In this document: positions 17,015 to 26,243 of the stretch, in pieces
Layout: each line of letters opens with the position of its first letter
Position numbering within the stretch: position 1 is the first letter of the stretch
NCBI GenBank assembly: GCA_023135155.1
Contig: JAGLTR010000038.1
Span: 1-32,015, forward strand
Length of the DNA: 32,015 bases
Source of the DNA: Gammaproteobacteria bacterium
GTDB lineage: Bacteria; Pseudomonadota; Gammaproteobacteria; UBA9339
Direction of reading: 5' to 3'
Made by a program: the position numbers and the translations under genes
The notes under the pieces: model-generated
The model's database searches: none
Seen by the model: only the letters and a program-made list of their open reading frames with translations
Told to the model about the DNA's origin: nothing

Positions 17015-19087
17015 ATGGAAAGTAATAGCAGTGCCTATGTGCATTGGTTGGAAACTCACTCATTATTATATCAAGCTAAAAAACTAGCTAATTTAGTTTC
17101 GGGACATGCTGTCCAATGGCAGCAACCATATGCATTGCCGCAATCAGAAGTTGTTGTTGCTAGTTGCTCGGTTTGGTTTAATGCTTATCCCCCGTCAACA
17201 ATCACGCAAGCAGATCACAACATTTTGCAATACTTAGGTAATGATGAGTTGTGGCGAGTATTTTCAGAGATAGGTATTACAGCTTTACATACAGGTCCGA
17301 TGAAACTTGCAGGTGGTTTTGTTGGTGAAGAAAAAACTCCTACGGTTGATGGCTGGTTTGATCGTATTTCTCTTGATGTTGATCCATTTTTTGGTAGTAA
17401 AGATGATTACCTGCATATGGTCAAGGTTGCTGCTAAATATGGTGCAGTTATTGCCGGTGATGTTATTCCGGGACATACGGGTAAAGGTGCCGATTTTCTT
17501 TTGGCGTTGCGTCGTTACGAAGATTATCCTGGCATTTATGATATGGTGGAAATTAAAAAAGAGGATTGGTATTTATTGCCGAATGTCGAGAGTGAATGGG
17601 ATAGTGAAAACCTAGATATAAAAACTATCGAGAAATTAAGTGCCAAAGGTTATATCCCAGGACAGTTACAACGCGTAGTCTTTTCAGTGCCTGGGGCAAA
17701 AAGACAGATGACCGGTTGGGATGCGACAGGAGAAGTTCTTGGTGTTGATGGTGAGATACGTCGTTGGGTTTATTTACATTATTTTAAGGCGGGGCAGCCA
17801 ACAATGAATTGGTTGGATCCTGCGCACGCTGCCGAGCGTATTATCGCCGGAGATGTGATCAAAAGCATTCATGTTTTGCGTAATAAAATTGTGCGTCTTG
17901 ATGCTAATCCATTTTTAGGTATCGAATGTAAACCAGATTCGCATCAAGCTTGGTCTGAAGACCATCCATTGTCAGTCAGTTCAAGCAATAATATTGCTTG
18001 GTTTGTGCGTAAGTTAGGTGGTTGGTCATTCCAAGAATTGAATCTAACCTTAGATGCAATTCGTACATATGGTGAATATGGTCCAGATTTATCTTATGAT
18101 TTTATTTCTCGTCCCGCATTGCAGCATGCTATTTTGACACAAGATGCAACCTTCTTACGTTTTATGTTGCAGTTAATGCGTGAATACAATATTAATCCAC
18201 GTGCTTTAATTCATGATATGCAGAACCATGATGAGATAACTTATGAGCTCGTACATTTTGTTGAACATGCAACAGAGAAATTTAATTATGCTAGCAGTAA
18301 GGTCGCTGGTAAGGATTTACGTAATAAAATTGTAAAACAGATGGAGAAAATGGCGATTGGTCGTAAAACACCATATAACAGACTGTCTGGTAATGGATTG
18401 TGTACTACATTTGTAGGTTTGATTGCGGCACGAAAAGGTATCACTGATATTTATAACTTATCAGATGCAGAGAAAGATGAGGTTAAGCGCGCGCATCTTT
18501 TGATGGTTATGTTTAATGCTATGCAGCCGGGTGTTGTTGGGTTATCAGGTTGGGATCTGGTTGGAGCATTGCCTTTACCATTGGAACAGATTGAGGAGTG
18601 GACTCGTGATGGTGATTATCGATGGATTAATCGTGGCGCATACGATTTGTTAAATAATAGTCCTAGCGAAACAAAGTCAGCAGAAGGTGTGCCTAAGGCG
18701 CAGATGCTATACGGTCCAATTCCAGATCAGCTGCGAGATGAAGAGTCGTTTGTAGCTCAGGTTAAGAGAATGCTAGATGTACGTAAGGAATATAAGATTG
18801 ATGTCGCTGAACAGATTGCAGTGCCGAAGGTGCGTGCGAAGGGAGCAGTAATCCTGGTGCATCAGCTGCCTGAAAACTTGGGGTATGAGATAACGGCGTT
18901 GAACTTCTCTGATAAGGCGGTGGTGCTAAAACTTGATGCGCGCAAGATTGATGGTTTAAATATAGGTGATTTTGTGGGTAAAAAAGTTGTTGATTTGTTG
19001 TGCTCTGAAACTGATTCTTTGATTAAGAAGTCGGGGATTATAAATATTAAGCTCGCAGCTTTGCAGGGTAAGGTTTTACACTTTTAA
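17015..19087 (+). CDS. GH13 family glycoside hydrolase, cytosolic paralogue
   Basis: An alpha-amylase superfamily enzyme of 690 residues without a signal peptide, so probably cytosolic. The four GH13 regions are present: region I GDVIPGHTG (Asp149, His154), region II IVRLDANPF with nucleophile Asp296, region III WSFQELN with acid/base Glu341, and region IV MQNHDE with Asp406. About 145 residues separate regions I and II, implying a long domain B. Region II and the lack of carbohydrate-binding modules recall trehalose synthase-like subfamilies, but the substrate and the choice between hydrolysis and transglycosylation cannot be told. A GH13 paralogue with a signal peptide follows after 23 bp. 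The start follows AGGGA with 6-base spacing. Confidence 0.85.
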   Translation: MESNSSAYVHWLETHSLLYQAKKLANLVSGHAVQWQQPYALPQSEVVVASCSVWFNAYPPSTITQADHNILQYLGNDELWRVFSEIGITALHTGPMKLAGGFVGEEKTPTVDGWFDRISLDVDPFFGSKDDYLHMVKVAAKYGAVIAGDVIPGHTGKGADFLLALRRYEDYPGIYDMVEIKKEDWYLLPNVESEWDSENLDIKTIEKLSAKGYIPGQLQRVVFSVPGAKRQMTGWDATGEVLGVDGEIRRWVYLHYFKAGQPTMNWLDPAHAAERIIAGDVIKSIHVLRNKIVRLDANPFLGIECKPDSHQAWSEDHPLSVSSSNNIAWFVRKLGGWSFQELNLTLDAIRTYGEYGPDLSYDFISRPALQHAILTQDATFLRFMLQLMREYNINPRALIHDMQNHDEITYELVHFVEHATEKFNYASSKVAGKDLRNKIVKQMEKMAIGRKTPYNRLSGNGLCTTFVGLIAARKGITDIYNLSDAEKDEVKRAHLLMVMFNAMQPGVVGLSGWDLVGALPLPLEQIEEWTRDGDYRWINRGAYDLLNNSPSETKSAEGVPKAQMLYGPIPDQLRDEESFVAQVKRMLDVRKEYKIDVAEQIAVPKVRAKGAVILVHQLPENLGYEITALNFSDKAVVLKLDARKIDGLNIGDFVGKKVVDLLCSETDSLIKKSGIINIKLAALQGKVLHF

Positions 19088-19110
19088 GAAAATAATTAGA
19101 CGGAGTGTTT

Positions 19111-21261
19111 ATGGGGTCTCGACGGATTTATTGTTGCCTATTTATTGGGGTGTTCTTGATGGTAGGGCAAGCGCAGGCTGGTGAGTATAGTGGTAAGAAA
19201 TATGTTAATTGGTTAGAGCAGCAATCACTTTTATTTAATTCTAGTAAGTTGGCTCGAAAAATATCCGGCCATAGTTTGCAGTGGCGCCACCCTTATGCGA
19301 TGCCACAGTCGCAGGCGGCAGTTAAGGCAGGACCGGTTTGGTTTAGCGCTTATCCTAGTGCGATGATTACCAAGCCAGGACAAAATATATTGCAGTTTTT
19401 GGGTGATAAAAAGTTATGGCAGGTTTTTTCTAAAATTGGCATAAGGGTTTTGCATACGGGACCTATGAAGTTAGCTGGCGGGATTGTGAAATATAAACAT
19501 ACGCCAACTGTTGATGGTTGGTTTGATCGTATTAGTTTTAATTTGGATCCGAGATTTGGAGTTGCACAGCAATATCGCGCTATGGTTGCTACGGCGAAAG
19601 AATATCATGGTTTAATTGCGGGCGATATTGTGCCTGGTCATACGGGCAAAGGTGCTGACTTTTTATTAGCAGAGCGTAATTATAAAAGCTACCCCGGTAT
19701 TTACGATTTAGTACAAATTAAGAAACAAGACTGGAATTTGTTGCCGTCTGTGAAAAATATTTGGGTGAGTGCCAATTTGACGCCAGCTGAGGTTACTACT
19801 TTAACACAAAAGGGTTATATCCCTGGGCATTTACAGCGCGTACTTTTTTCGGTTCCGGGATCAACTAAACCTTTGACTGGTTGGGATGCAACTGCACCGA
19901 TTAAAGGTGTTGATGGTGTAACAAGGCGCTGGGTGTATCTGCATTATTTTAAACAGGGGCAGCCGACGATGAATTGGTTGGATCCATCGTTTGCGGCACA
20001 GCGTATTGAGGCTGGTGATATAATTAAAAGTATTGATGGTTTGGGGGCGAAAATATTACGTTTAGACGCAAACCCATTTTTAGGTATTGAACGTAAACCA
20101 GGAACAGTTAAAGCCTGGTCAGAAGGACATCCGTTATCTGTGACTGCAAGTGATAATATCGCTGGTTTAATTCGCAAGTTAGGTGGATGGTCATTTCAGG
20201 AGTTAAATTTAACCCTTGATGCTATTCACGATTTTAGTATTAATGGTCCTGATCTTTCTTATGATTTTATTACGCGACCAGCGGTTGAGCATGCTGCATT
20301 AACAGGAGACGCACGTTTTTTACGTTTAAGTATGCGTTTAGAAAGATTGTATGGGATAAGTCCGAATAAATTAATTCATGATATGCAGAATCATGATGAA
20401 ATAACCTACGAGCTTGTTCACTATGCAGATCACCCGAGAACTAAATTTAAATATGGCTCTCGGACTCTGACGGGCAAACAGCTGCGTACTTTAATTGTAT
20501 CGCAGATGCATAAATTGGCTATAGGCCCTAAAACTCCATACAATCGGTTATCAGGTAATGGTTTATGTACCACATTTGTTGGTTTGCTTGCTAGTCGCTT
20601 TGGTATTAAGAATATTTATCATATGACGGCCGGGCAGAAAAAACGTGTTTTACAGGGGCATATGTTATTAGCAATGTTTAATGCGATGCAGCCTGGCATT
20701 TTCGGTCTTTCCGGTTGGGATTTGGTTGGGGCTTTGCCGCTGAAAATAATTCGTATAAAAAACCTTGTTAAAGATGGGGATTATCGCTGGGTTAATCGAG
20801 GCGCGTATGATTTATTGAATTATGATGCTAAAGCTAAGCAATCAAAAGATGGTATTCCAAAAGCATCGACGTTATATGGCCCTATTTTGCAGCAATTAAA
20901 GAATCCTAAATCTTTTGTATCGCAAATAAAGCATATGTTGGTAATTCGCAAAAAATATGGGATTGCTTTTTCGCAACAAATTGCAGTGCCGCGCACACAG
21001 CATAAAGGTGTGGTTATAATGCTGCATAAATTGCCGCGCAATTTGGGTTATGAAATTACGGCGCTAAATTTTGGTGATACGCCAGTTGTTGAGCGGATTA
21101 GGTTGCATGATATTAAGGCTATTCATAAAGGTTATGCCGGACATAAGGTGGTAAATCTATGGACTGAGCGAGCAGATTCTCGTGTTACTAAGAACGATGT
21201 TTTGCGAATTGGTTTGAATAGGTTGCAAGGTAAGATATTATTACTGCGTCTTAAAGGTTAG
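19111..21261 (+). CDS. GH13 family glycoside hydrolase, exported paralogue
   Basis: A 716-residue homologue of the preceding gene along its whole length, with many identical blocks (for example KTPYNRLSGNGLCTTFVGL). It has a cleavable signal peptide (MGSRRIYCCLFIGVFLMVG, cleavage after AQA at residue 23), so it should act in the periplasm or outside. Catalytic residues are intact: Asp172/His177, nucleophile Asp319, Glu364, Asp429. No lipobox is present. The ATG at 19111 follows CGGAG; a GTG at 19105 overlaps that site and was rejected. The pair probably arose by tandem duplication followed by gain or loss of the signal. It likely shares its transcript with both neighbours. Confidence 0.85.
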   Translation: MGSRRIYCCLFIGVFLMVGQAQAGEYSGKKYVNWLEQQSLLFNSSKLARKISGHSLQWRHPYAMPQSQAAVKAGPVWFSAYPSAMITKPGQNILQFLGDKKLWQVFSKIGIRVLHTGPMKLAGGIVKYKHTPTVDGWFDRISFNLDPRFGVAQQYRAMVATAKEYHGLIAGDIVPGHTGKGADFLLAERNYKSYPGIYDLVQIKKQDWNLLPSVKNIWVSANLTPAEVTTLTQKGYIPGHLQRVLFSVPGSTKPLTGWDATAPIKGVDGVTRRWVYLHYFKQGQPTMNWLDPSFAAQRIEAGDIIKSIDGLGAKILRLDANPFLGIERKPGTVKAWSEGHPLSVTASDNIAGLIRKLGGWSFQELNLTLDAIHDFSINGPDLSYDFITRPAVEHAALTGDARFLRLSMRLERLYGISPNKLIHDMQNHDEITYELVHYADHPRTKFKYGSRTLTGKQLRTLIVSQMHKLAIGPKTPYNRLSGNGLCTTFVGLLASRFGIKNIYHMTAGQKKRVLQGHMLLAMFNAMQPGIFGLSGWDLVGALPLKIIRIKNLVKDGDYRWVNRGAYDLLNYDAKAKQSKDGIPKASTLYGPILQQLKNPKSFVSQIKHMLVIRKKYGIAFSQQIAVPRTQHKGVVIMLHKLPRNLGYEITALNFGDTPVVERIRLHDIKAIHKGYAGHKVVNLWTERADSRVTKNDVLRIGLNRLQGKILLLRLKG

Positions 21262-21272
21262 GTGGAAAATTT

Positions 21273-22268
21273 ATGAATAAACAGCGGCGTGTGCTTGCCT
21301 TAATGTCTGGGGGCTTAGACTCTTTACTGGCGGCAAAAGTTATGTTGGAACAGGGTCTGCATGTTGAAGGTATACATTTTATTATCGGGTTTGCTGGTGA
21401 TGGTGCAAGTGCACAGAAAATTGCTGATATGTTGGGTATTAAGCTGCACATCGTTGATGTAGTTGCTGAGTTTCAAGCGCTCGTTGCTGAACCTAAGCAT
21501 GGTTATGGTGCGTATCTTAATCCCTGTTTAGATTGTAAGATTTTCATGGTCAATAAAGCTTTGGTATGGGCGCTCGAACACGATTTTGATTTTGTGGTTA
21601 CAGGTGAAGTGGTAGGACAGCGGCCAAAATCACAGCGCATTGATACTATGCCAGTGGTGGCGAATGAGTCGGGTGCTGAAGATCTCTTATTGCGGCCTTT
21701 GTGCGCAAAACTTTTACCGCTTACCAAGCCTGAAAAGGAGGGGTGGGTTGAGCGTGAGAAACTATATGGAATTAGTGGGAGGACGCGTAAACCGCAAATA
21801 GAGTTGGCGCGTAAATTTGGATTTAAGGATTATCCGCAACCAGCTGGGGGTTGTTTGCTCTGCGATGATAAGTTTTGTGATCGTTTGCAGGATTTGTGGA
21901 AGATGAGTGGCAATAAGGATTATACGCAAGATGAGATTGCCTTGCTAAAAGTGGGGAGACATCTTCGGCCGCGGGCGCATTTCAAAATGATTATTGGTAG
22001 AAATGAGAGTGAGAACGATGTTCTCGAGTGCTATCGCAAGCAATATATTAGCTTACACCCTGAGAGTCATCCAGGACCAGCTGTGCTGTTAGTTGGGGAT
22101 ATCAGTGATGATGATCTTAAATTCGCGGCTAGAATAATGGGGCGTTTTTCATCTGGGCGTGATGCTGCTGAGATTATTGTAAAAGTGATTAAGCCGAACG
22201 GTGATGAGACTGAGCTGGTTGTTGAGCCGATGACTAGTGATGATATTGATCCAGATTGGTATATTTAA
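21273..22268 (+). CDS. PP-loop tRNA thiolation enzyme with C-terminal NFACT-R-like domain
   Basis: The 331-residue protein begins with the ATP-pyrophosphatase PP-loop LMSGGLDS (11-17), as in MnmA/ThiI thiolases that adenylate a tRNA uridine before sulfur transfer. Cys85 and Cys88 (PCLDCK) and a Cys194-x2-Cys197-x4-Cys202 cluster could hold a sulfur relay or an Fe-S/zinc site. The last 110 residues (from KVGRHLRPRAHFKMIIGRNE) resemble the NFACT-R RNA-binding domain known to be fused to MnmA-like PP-loop proteins. Such proteins are often annotated as tRNA methyltransferase or thiouridylase. The tRNA target is unknown. It lies 11 bp after the exported GH13 gene, with no obvious link to sugar metabolism. 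Confidence 0.75.
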   Translation: MNKQRRVLALMSGGLDSLLAAKVMLEQGLHVEGIHFIIGFAGDGASAQKIADMLGIKLHIVDVVAEFQALVAEPKHGYGAYLNPCLDCKIFMVNKALVWALEHDFDFVVTGEVVGQRPKSQRIDTMPVVANESGAEDLLLRPLCAKLLPLTKPEKEGWVEREKLYGISGRTRKPQIELARKFGFKDYPQPAGGCLLCDDKFCDRLQDLWKMSGNKDYTQDEIALLKVGRHLRPRAHFKMIIGRNESENDVLECYRKQYISLHPESHPGPAVLLVGDISDDDLKFAARIMGRFSSGRDAAEIIVKVIKPNGDETELVVEPMTSDDIDPDWYI

Positions 22269-22296
22269 TCGTAACTATTTATGAATGGGGTATGAG

Positions 22297-23118
22297 ATGC
22301 TGTTAAATAAAAGATTATATCTTTTGCTGTTGTTTTTATTTTCTATTAACTGTTTTGGAGGTGCTTTACCGCAGGTATCATTAGTGCCTGGTGGTGTCGC
22401 AGTGGTGCCTTTGCATAAGGGTTTTAAAACGCGTCCGCAAGTATTTTATCATCAACATAAAGTTTTATTATTGAAAAAACGTGGTCGCTGGATAGCGGTT
22501 GTTGGTATTCCATTAACGGTAAAGCCAGGGATCGATTATCTGATTGTTAATAGCCAACAATTGGCGCTAAAAATTAAGTATAAGAGCTATCCTAAGCAGC
22601 ATATCAAATTGCGTAAAAGCAAAAAGAAATATATTGTTCCACCTAAGAGTTTTTATGGGCGTTTAAAGCGAGAGCGTAAAATAATTAATGCTGGCTTTGC
22701 GCATTGGCGTAGGCACAATAATATTAATATGCGCTTTTTGTGGCCAGTAAAAGGGCGTATTTCAGGAGTGTTTGGTGTGCGGCGTTTTTATAATGGTGTC
22801 GAAAAGGGTCGGCATCGTGGGCTTGATATTGCTGCTCCCAGAGGGCGAGTTGTTAAAGCGCCGGCAAGTGGTGTTGTCTTAAATGACGGACGTTATTATT
22901 TTACCGGTCATACTATTATGCTGGATCATGGGCAGGGATTGATCACAATCTATTGCCATCTAAATAAGATTCTAGTCCATTCTGGTGAGTATGTACGTCG
23001 TGGTCAGATTATTGGCAGAATTGGTTCCACTGGGCGCTCAACTGGCCCGCATTTGCATTTGGGTGTTAGTCTAAATCAAACCAGAGTTGATCCATTGCTG
23101 TTTTTGAGAAAATTATGA
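22297..23118 (+). CDS. M23 family metallopeptidase (LytM-like)
   Basis: A predicted exported peptidoglycan endopeptidase. An N-terminal hydrophobic stretch (LYLLLLFLFSINCFGG) acts as signal, and a Lys/Arg-rich middle part follows. The LytM domain has zinc ligands in HRGLD (His173, Asp177) and HLHLG (His254), plus a conserved His in CHL (His221), so it should be catalytically active, unlike EnvC/NlpD activators. The ATG at 22297 is preferred because GGGG at 22287-22290 gives good spacing; an ATG at 22285 would add four residues. The stop overlaps the next start by four bases. Confidence 0.88.
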   Translation: MLLNKRLYLLLLFLFSINCFGGALPQVSLVPGGVAVVPLHKGFKTRPQVFYHQHKVLLLKKRGRWIAVVGIPLTVKPGIDYLIVNSQQLALKIKYKSYPKQHIKLRKSKKKYIVPPKSFYGRLKRERKIINAGFAHWRRHNNINMRFLWPVKGRISGVFGVRRFYNGVEKGRHRGLDIAAPRGRVVKAPASGVVLNDGRYYFTGHTIMLDHGQGLITIYCHLNKILVHSGEYVRRGQIIGRIGSTGRSTGPHLHLGVSLNQTRVDPLLFLRKL

Positions 23119-23570
23119 TAGTTGATAAAATAGAGAATATGCAATCATACGCAAGTCTAAGTGCTAATATTTGTAAAGCCTTGGAGTTATTAAAGAACAC
23201 TGATTTCTCTGCTGTTAAAGACGGGAAATATGAAATTAGCGATAGGATATTTTATATTGTGCAACGCTATGTTTCGCAGCCATTTAACGATGGTAAAATA
23301 GAGGTGCATAAAAAATATATTGATGTGCAATATATTGCATCTGGTGCGGAAATAATAGGGCACGCCTTTCTGGATGATTTAGTGTTAATGCAAGATTATG
23401 ATGTTGCAACTGACTGTATGTTTTATCAGTGTCCTAATTATGTGACCGCTATCCATCTTCAGGCGGGTGATTTTTGTGTTTTTTATCCACACGATGGTCA
23501 TATGCCATGTTGTTATTTGGATAATGCCAGTGATGTTTTGAAAGTTGTTGTAAAAATTGAAGTGGATTAA
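23115..23570 (+). CDS. YhcH/YjgK/YiaL family protein
   Basis: A cupin-like 151-residue protein of the DUF386 family. E. coli members sit in sialic acid and sugar operons, and NanQ acts on sialic acid anomers. Likely metal-binding residues are Glu63 and His65 in KIEVHKKYID and His126/His129 in PHDGHMP. It overlaps the M23 peptidase gene by four bases, so the two are translated together. A role on an amino sugar or another sugar anomer would suit the GH13 genes and peptidase nearby, but that is inference. Confidence 0.85.
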   Translation: MIVDKIENMQSYASLSANICKALELLKNTDFSAVKDGKYEISDRIFYIVQRYVSQPFNDGKIEVHKKYIDVQYIASGAEIIGHAFLDDLVLMQDYDVATDCMFYQCPNYVTAIHLQAGDFCVFYPHDGHMPCCYLDNASDVLKVVVKIEVD

Positions 23571-23582
23571 CTGAGGAAGTTT

Positions 23583-24779
23583 ATGCAATTAGGTCGAGTT
23601 ATTGGAGCTGCGTTTTTGGTCGCTGGTACTTGTATCGGTGCTGGCATGTTGGCTTTGCCTGTGGCTACTGCTGGTTGCGGGTTTTTCTATTCAATTATTT
23701 TATTAGTTGCTGTTTGGGCAGTGATGTACTACACCGGATTGTTAGTATTAGAAGCTAATATTAATTTGCCTGCTGGTGCGAATTTTATCTCAATGAGTAA
23801 AGCAACATTAGGTAAAGCCGGGGAAGGCATAACCTGGGTCAGTTATTTGCTATTGTTATATTCGTTAATGGCAGCATATCTTTCTGGGGCGGGTGATTTG
23901 TTGGCAGGCAGCGCCGCCAACATTTTTAATGTACATCTAACCGCATGGTTTACGCCGATTCCGCTTTTATTGCTTGTTGGTATTGTCATATATTGTGGTG
24001 CGAGGTTTGTCGATTATCTTGGCCGCGCTTTATTATTCGGGCTGATTGCTGCTTATGTTATTTTATTTGTAATTGCGCTTCCGCATATTCATTTTCATCA
24101 GTTGTCATTTGCCGAGCCGCGGGTTATGTTTTCCGCATTAACAATCGCGGCGACATCTTTTGGATATCACATTACTATTCCAAGCCTTAGGGTGTATCTA
24201 CGTGATGATATCAAAAAACTCAAACTAGTTATTTTAGGTGGGAGCCTAATTCCTCTGGTTGTTTATGTGGTTTGGGAGATGATTGTTTTTGGTATTATCC
24301 CAATTCATGGTGGACACGGGCTTTTGGCGATTTTCAAAAGTGGCGATCCGGCAACAAAAATCACGCAGAGTTTAGCTGCACTGTCACATAGTGGCGTTGT
24401 GACCTATGGCGCTGAAATATTTATTGCGTTTGCAATTGCTAGTTCATTTTTAGGGGTGGCATTTAGCCTCTTTGATTTCCTGTCAGATGGTTTTGCAATT
24501 GATAAAACGGTTGCGGGCAAAGCGTTATTAGCACTGATTACTTTTGTTCCACCATTTGTTTTTGTTTTGCTCTATCCAAAAGGTTTTATCTTAGCTCTAA
24601 GTTATGCGGGTATTTTCGTGGCGATCTTGCATGGCATCCTGCCTGCATTAATGGTGTGGCGAGGGCGTAAGGAAAAAATAGATAGTCGATATAAGGTTGT
24701 TGGTGGAAGAGGAGTTTTGCTGCTTATTATTTTGATCTCGGTATTAATAATTGCTTCGCAAGTTGTGATTAATATATAA
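23583..24779 (+). CDS. Aromatic amino acid permease (HAAAP family)
   Basis: An inner membrane proton symporter related to TyrP and Mtr, with about 11 membrane segments in 398 residues. The N-terminal GAAFLVAGTCIGAGMLALPVATA is the diagnostic first helix with its unwound glycine-rich stretch. The ATG at 23583 follows a GAGGAAG site 12 bases after yhcH. Tyrosine or tryptophan is the expected substrate. It is the last gene before a strong terminator. Confidence 0.9.
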   Translation: MQLGRVIGAAFLVAGTCIGAGMLALPVATAGCGFFYSIILLVAVWAVMYYTGLLVLEANINLPAGANFISMSKATLGKAGEGITWVSYLLLLYSLMAAYLSGAGDLLAGSAANIFNVHLTAWFTPIPLLLLVGIVIYCGARFVDYLGRALLFGLIAAYVILFVIALPHIHFHQLSFAEPRVMFSALTIAATSFGYHITIPSLRVYLRDDIKKLKLVILGGSLIPLVVYVVWEMIVFGIIPIHGGHGLLAIFKSGDPATKITQSLAALSHSGVVTYGAEIFIAFAIASSFLGVAFSLFDFLSDGFAIDKTVAGKALLALITFVPPFVFVLLYPKGFILALSYAGIFVAILHGILPALMVWRGRKEKIDSRYKVVGGRGVLLLIILISVLIIASQVVINI

Positions 24780-24806
24780 CCAGCTTAAATAAAATTAGCA
24801 AGCAAC

Positions 24807-24832
24807 GCCTCCCTGAAAAGGGAGGCTTTTTT
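24807..24832 (+). terminator. Rho-independent terminator after the permease gene
   Basis: A perfect 8-bp GC-rich stem (GCCTCCCT 24807-24814, AGGGAGGC 24819-24826) with a GAAA tetraloop is followed by six T. It ends the plus-strand operon. On the minus strand the hairpin also lies 14 bases beyond the phosphofructokinase stop but lacks a clean U tract. Confidence 0.93.
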
Positions 24833-24839
24833 GCTAGAA

Positions 24840-26093
24840 CTATTTTACGATAAATTCCTTGTTTAATTTCTTTGCTACCGCAATTTTTTGTAAGACAACA
24901 TAATCCGGCATGCCGTCTTTAAATGGAGGGAAGTCTTCCCCTTGAATTAAAGGTAGTAAATATTTGCGACACGCATCAGTAATGTGAAAACCATCTTCAG
25001 TAATAAACTCTTTTGGCATCATCTTTTCTACATTAGCAACACTCACAAGCTCAACGTTATCAACATGCCACTTGTATGGTGTATCGCTATCACGCACCAC
25101 AATTGGCATGACATTGTTTTTGCCAGCTAGCGCAAGTTCAACCGCGGCTTGTCCCATGGCGTATGCTTGCTCAACATCCGTTTTCGATGCAATGTGACGT
25201 GCGGCGCGTTGTAGATAATCAGCAACAGCCCAGTGGTATTTATAACCTAGAGCATCTTTAGCCATTTGAGCGACAACAGGAGCCACACCACCTAATTGCG
25301 TGTGACCGAAGGCATCTTTAACGCCAGCGTCAGCTAAAAACTTGCCATCAGCATATTGTGTGCCTTCAGATACAACGATTGCACAGTAACCATATGCCTT
25401 CACGCACTCATCAACACGTTTTAAGAAGCGTTTTTTATCAAATGCCACCTCAGGGAATAAGATAATGTGTGGGCCATCTGAAGCTTTTTCGGCGGCTAAG
25501 CCACCTGCGGCTGCAATCCAGCCAGCGTGTCTGCCCATAACTTCCATGACAAATACTTTTGTGGAGGTTGTGGACATAGATGCTACATCAAAGCTAGCTT
25601 CACGAATGGAGGTTGCAACATATTTTGCAACTGAACCAAAACCAGGGCAGCAGTCAGTGAATGGAAGATCGTTATCAACAGTTTTAGGGACACCAATACA
25701 GGTTAATGGATAACCTAATTTCGCACCAATTTGGGAAACTTTATATGCTGTGTCTTGTGAATCGCCGCCACCGTTGTAGAAGAAGTAGCCGATATCGTGG
25801 GCAGCAAAGACTTCAATTAGGCGCTCATACTCGGCGCGATTTTCCTCAATACCTTTAAGTTTGTAACGACAAGAACCAAAAGCACCAGAGGGTGTATATT
25901 TTAGTGCTGTAATGTCTTCGGCACTCTCTTTTGATGTATCAATCAGGTCCTCTTTAAGGGCGCCGATAATACCATCGCGTCCAGCATAGACTTCGATGTT
26001 GTTTTTACGGGCAGTTTCGATAACGCCGCAAGCAGAGGCATTGATCACAGAGGTAACGCCGCCAGACTGAGCATAAAAAGCTTTTTTCGCCAT
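24840..26093 (-). CDS. pfp: Pyrophosphate-dependent 6-phosphofructokinase
   Basis: Reversibly phosphorylates fructose 6-phosphate with pyrophosphate, serving glycolysis and gluconeogenesis in the cytosol. The 417-residue protein has NGGGDSQDT (107-115), where PPi enzymes carry Asp after the glycines in place of the ATP enzyme's GGDGS, and VPKTVDND (135-142), with the Lys thought to favour pyrophosphate and the catalytic Asp140. MGRHAGW (186-192) binds the sugar phosphate. The start follows AGGAGA with good spacing. No ATP-type PFK is seen in the window. Confidence 0.9.
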   Translation of the reverse strand: MAKKAFYAQSGGVTSVINASACGVIETARKNNIEVYAGRDGIIGALKEDLIDTSKESAEDITALKYTPSGAFGSCRYKLKGIEENRAEYERLIEVFAAHDIGYFFYNGGGDSQDTAYKVSQIGAKLGYPLTCIGVPKTVDNDLPFTDCCPGFGSVAKYVATSIREASFDVASMSTTSTKVFVMEVMGRHAGWIAAAGGLAAEKASDGPHIILFPEVAFDKKRFLKRVDECVKAYGYCAIVVSEGTQYADGKFLADAGVKDAFGHTQLGGVAPVVAQMAKDALGYKYHWAVADYLQRAARHIASKTDVEQAYAMGQAAVELALAGKNNVMPIVVRDSDTPYKWHVDNVELVSVANVEKMMPKEFITEDGFHITDACRKYLLPLIQGEDFPPFKDGMPDYVVLQKIAVAKKLNKEFIVK

Positions 26094-26243
26094 ACTATAT
26101 TCTCCTGGAAATGGTTAATTATTCGGGGCGCATGATAACGTATTTGCTGATAAAAAACACGGTTATCAGAGTTTGCAACAGTCCCAGAGTGTTATTCTCA
26201 GGCCTTTATGGTCACTATCACAACGTTATGATATATTGCGCCT
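26094..26243. promoter_or_regulatory. Divergent control region between pfp and the MCE operon
   Basis: Two transcription units diverge from these 150 bases. For the plus strand, TGGTCA (26209-26214) and TATATT (26232-26237) are 17 bases apart, with a start near 26244. For the minus strand, TTGCAA (26173-26178) is a possible -35. TGATAA-type boxes occur at 26133-26139 and 26147-26153, and inverted at 26163-26169. The last two form a 7-bp dyad with a 9-base spacer, which may be an operator. Confidence 0.4.

Noticed and set aside
17307-17615. 102-residue plus-strand frame inside the first GH13 gene
   Set aside because: It is a shifted frame of a gene with intact catalytic motifs and lacks a start signal.
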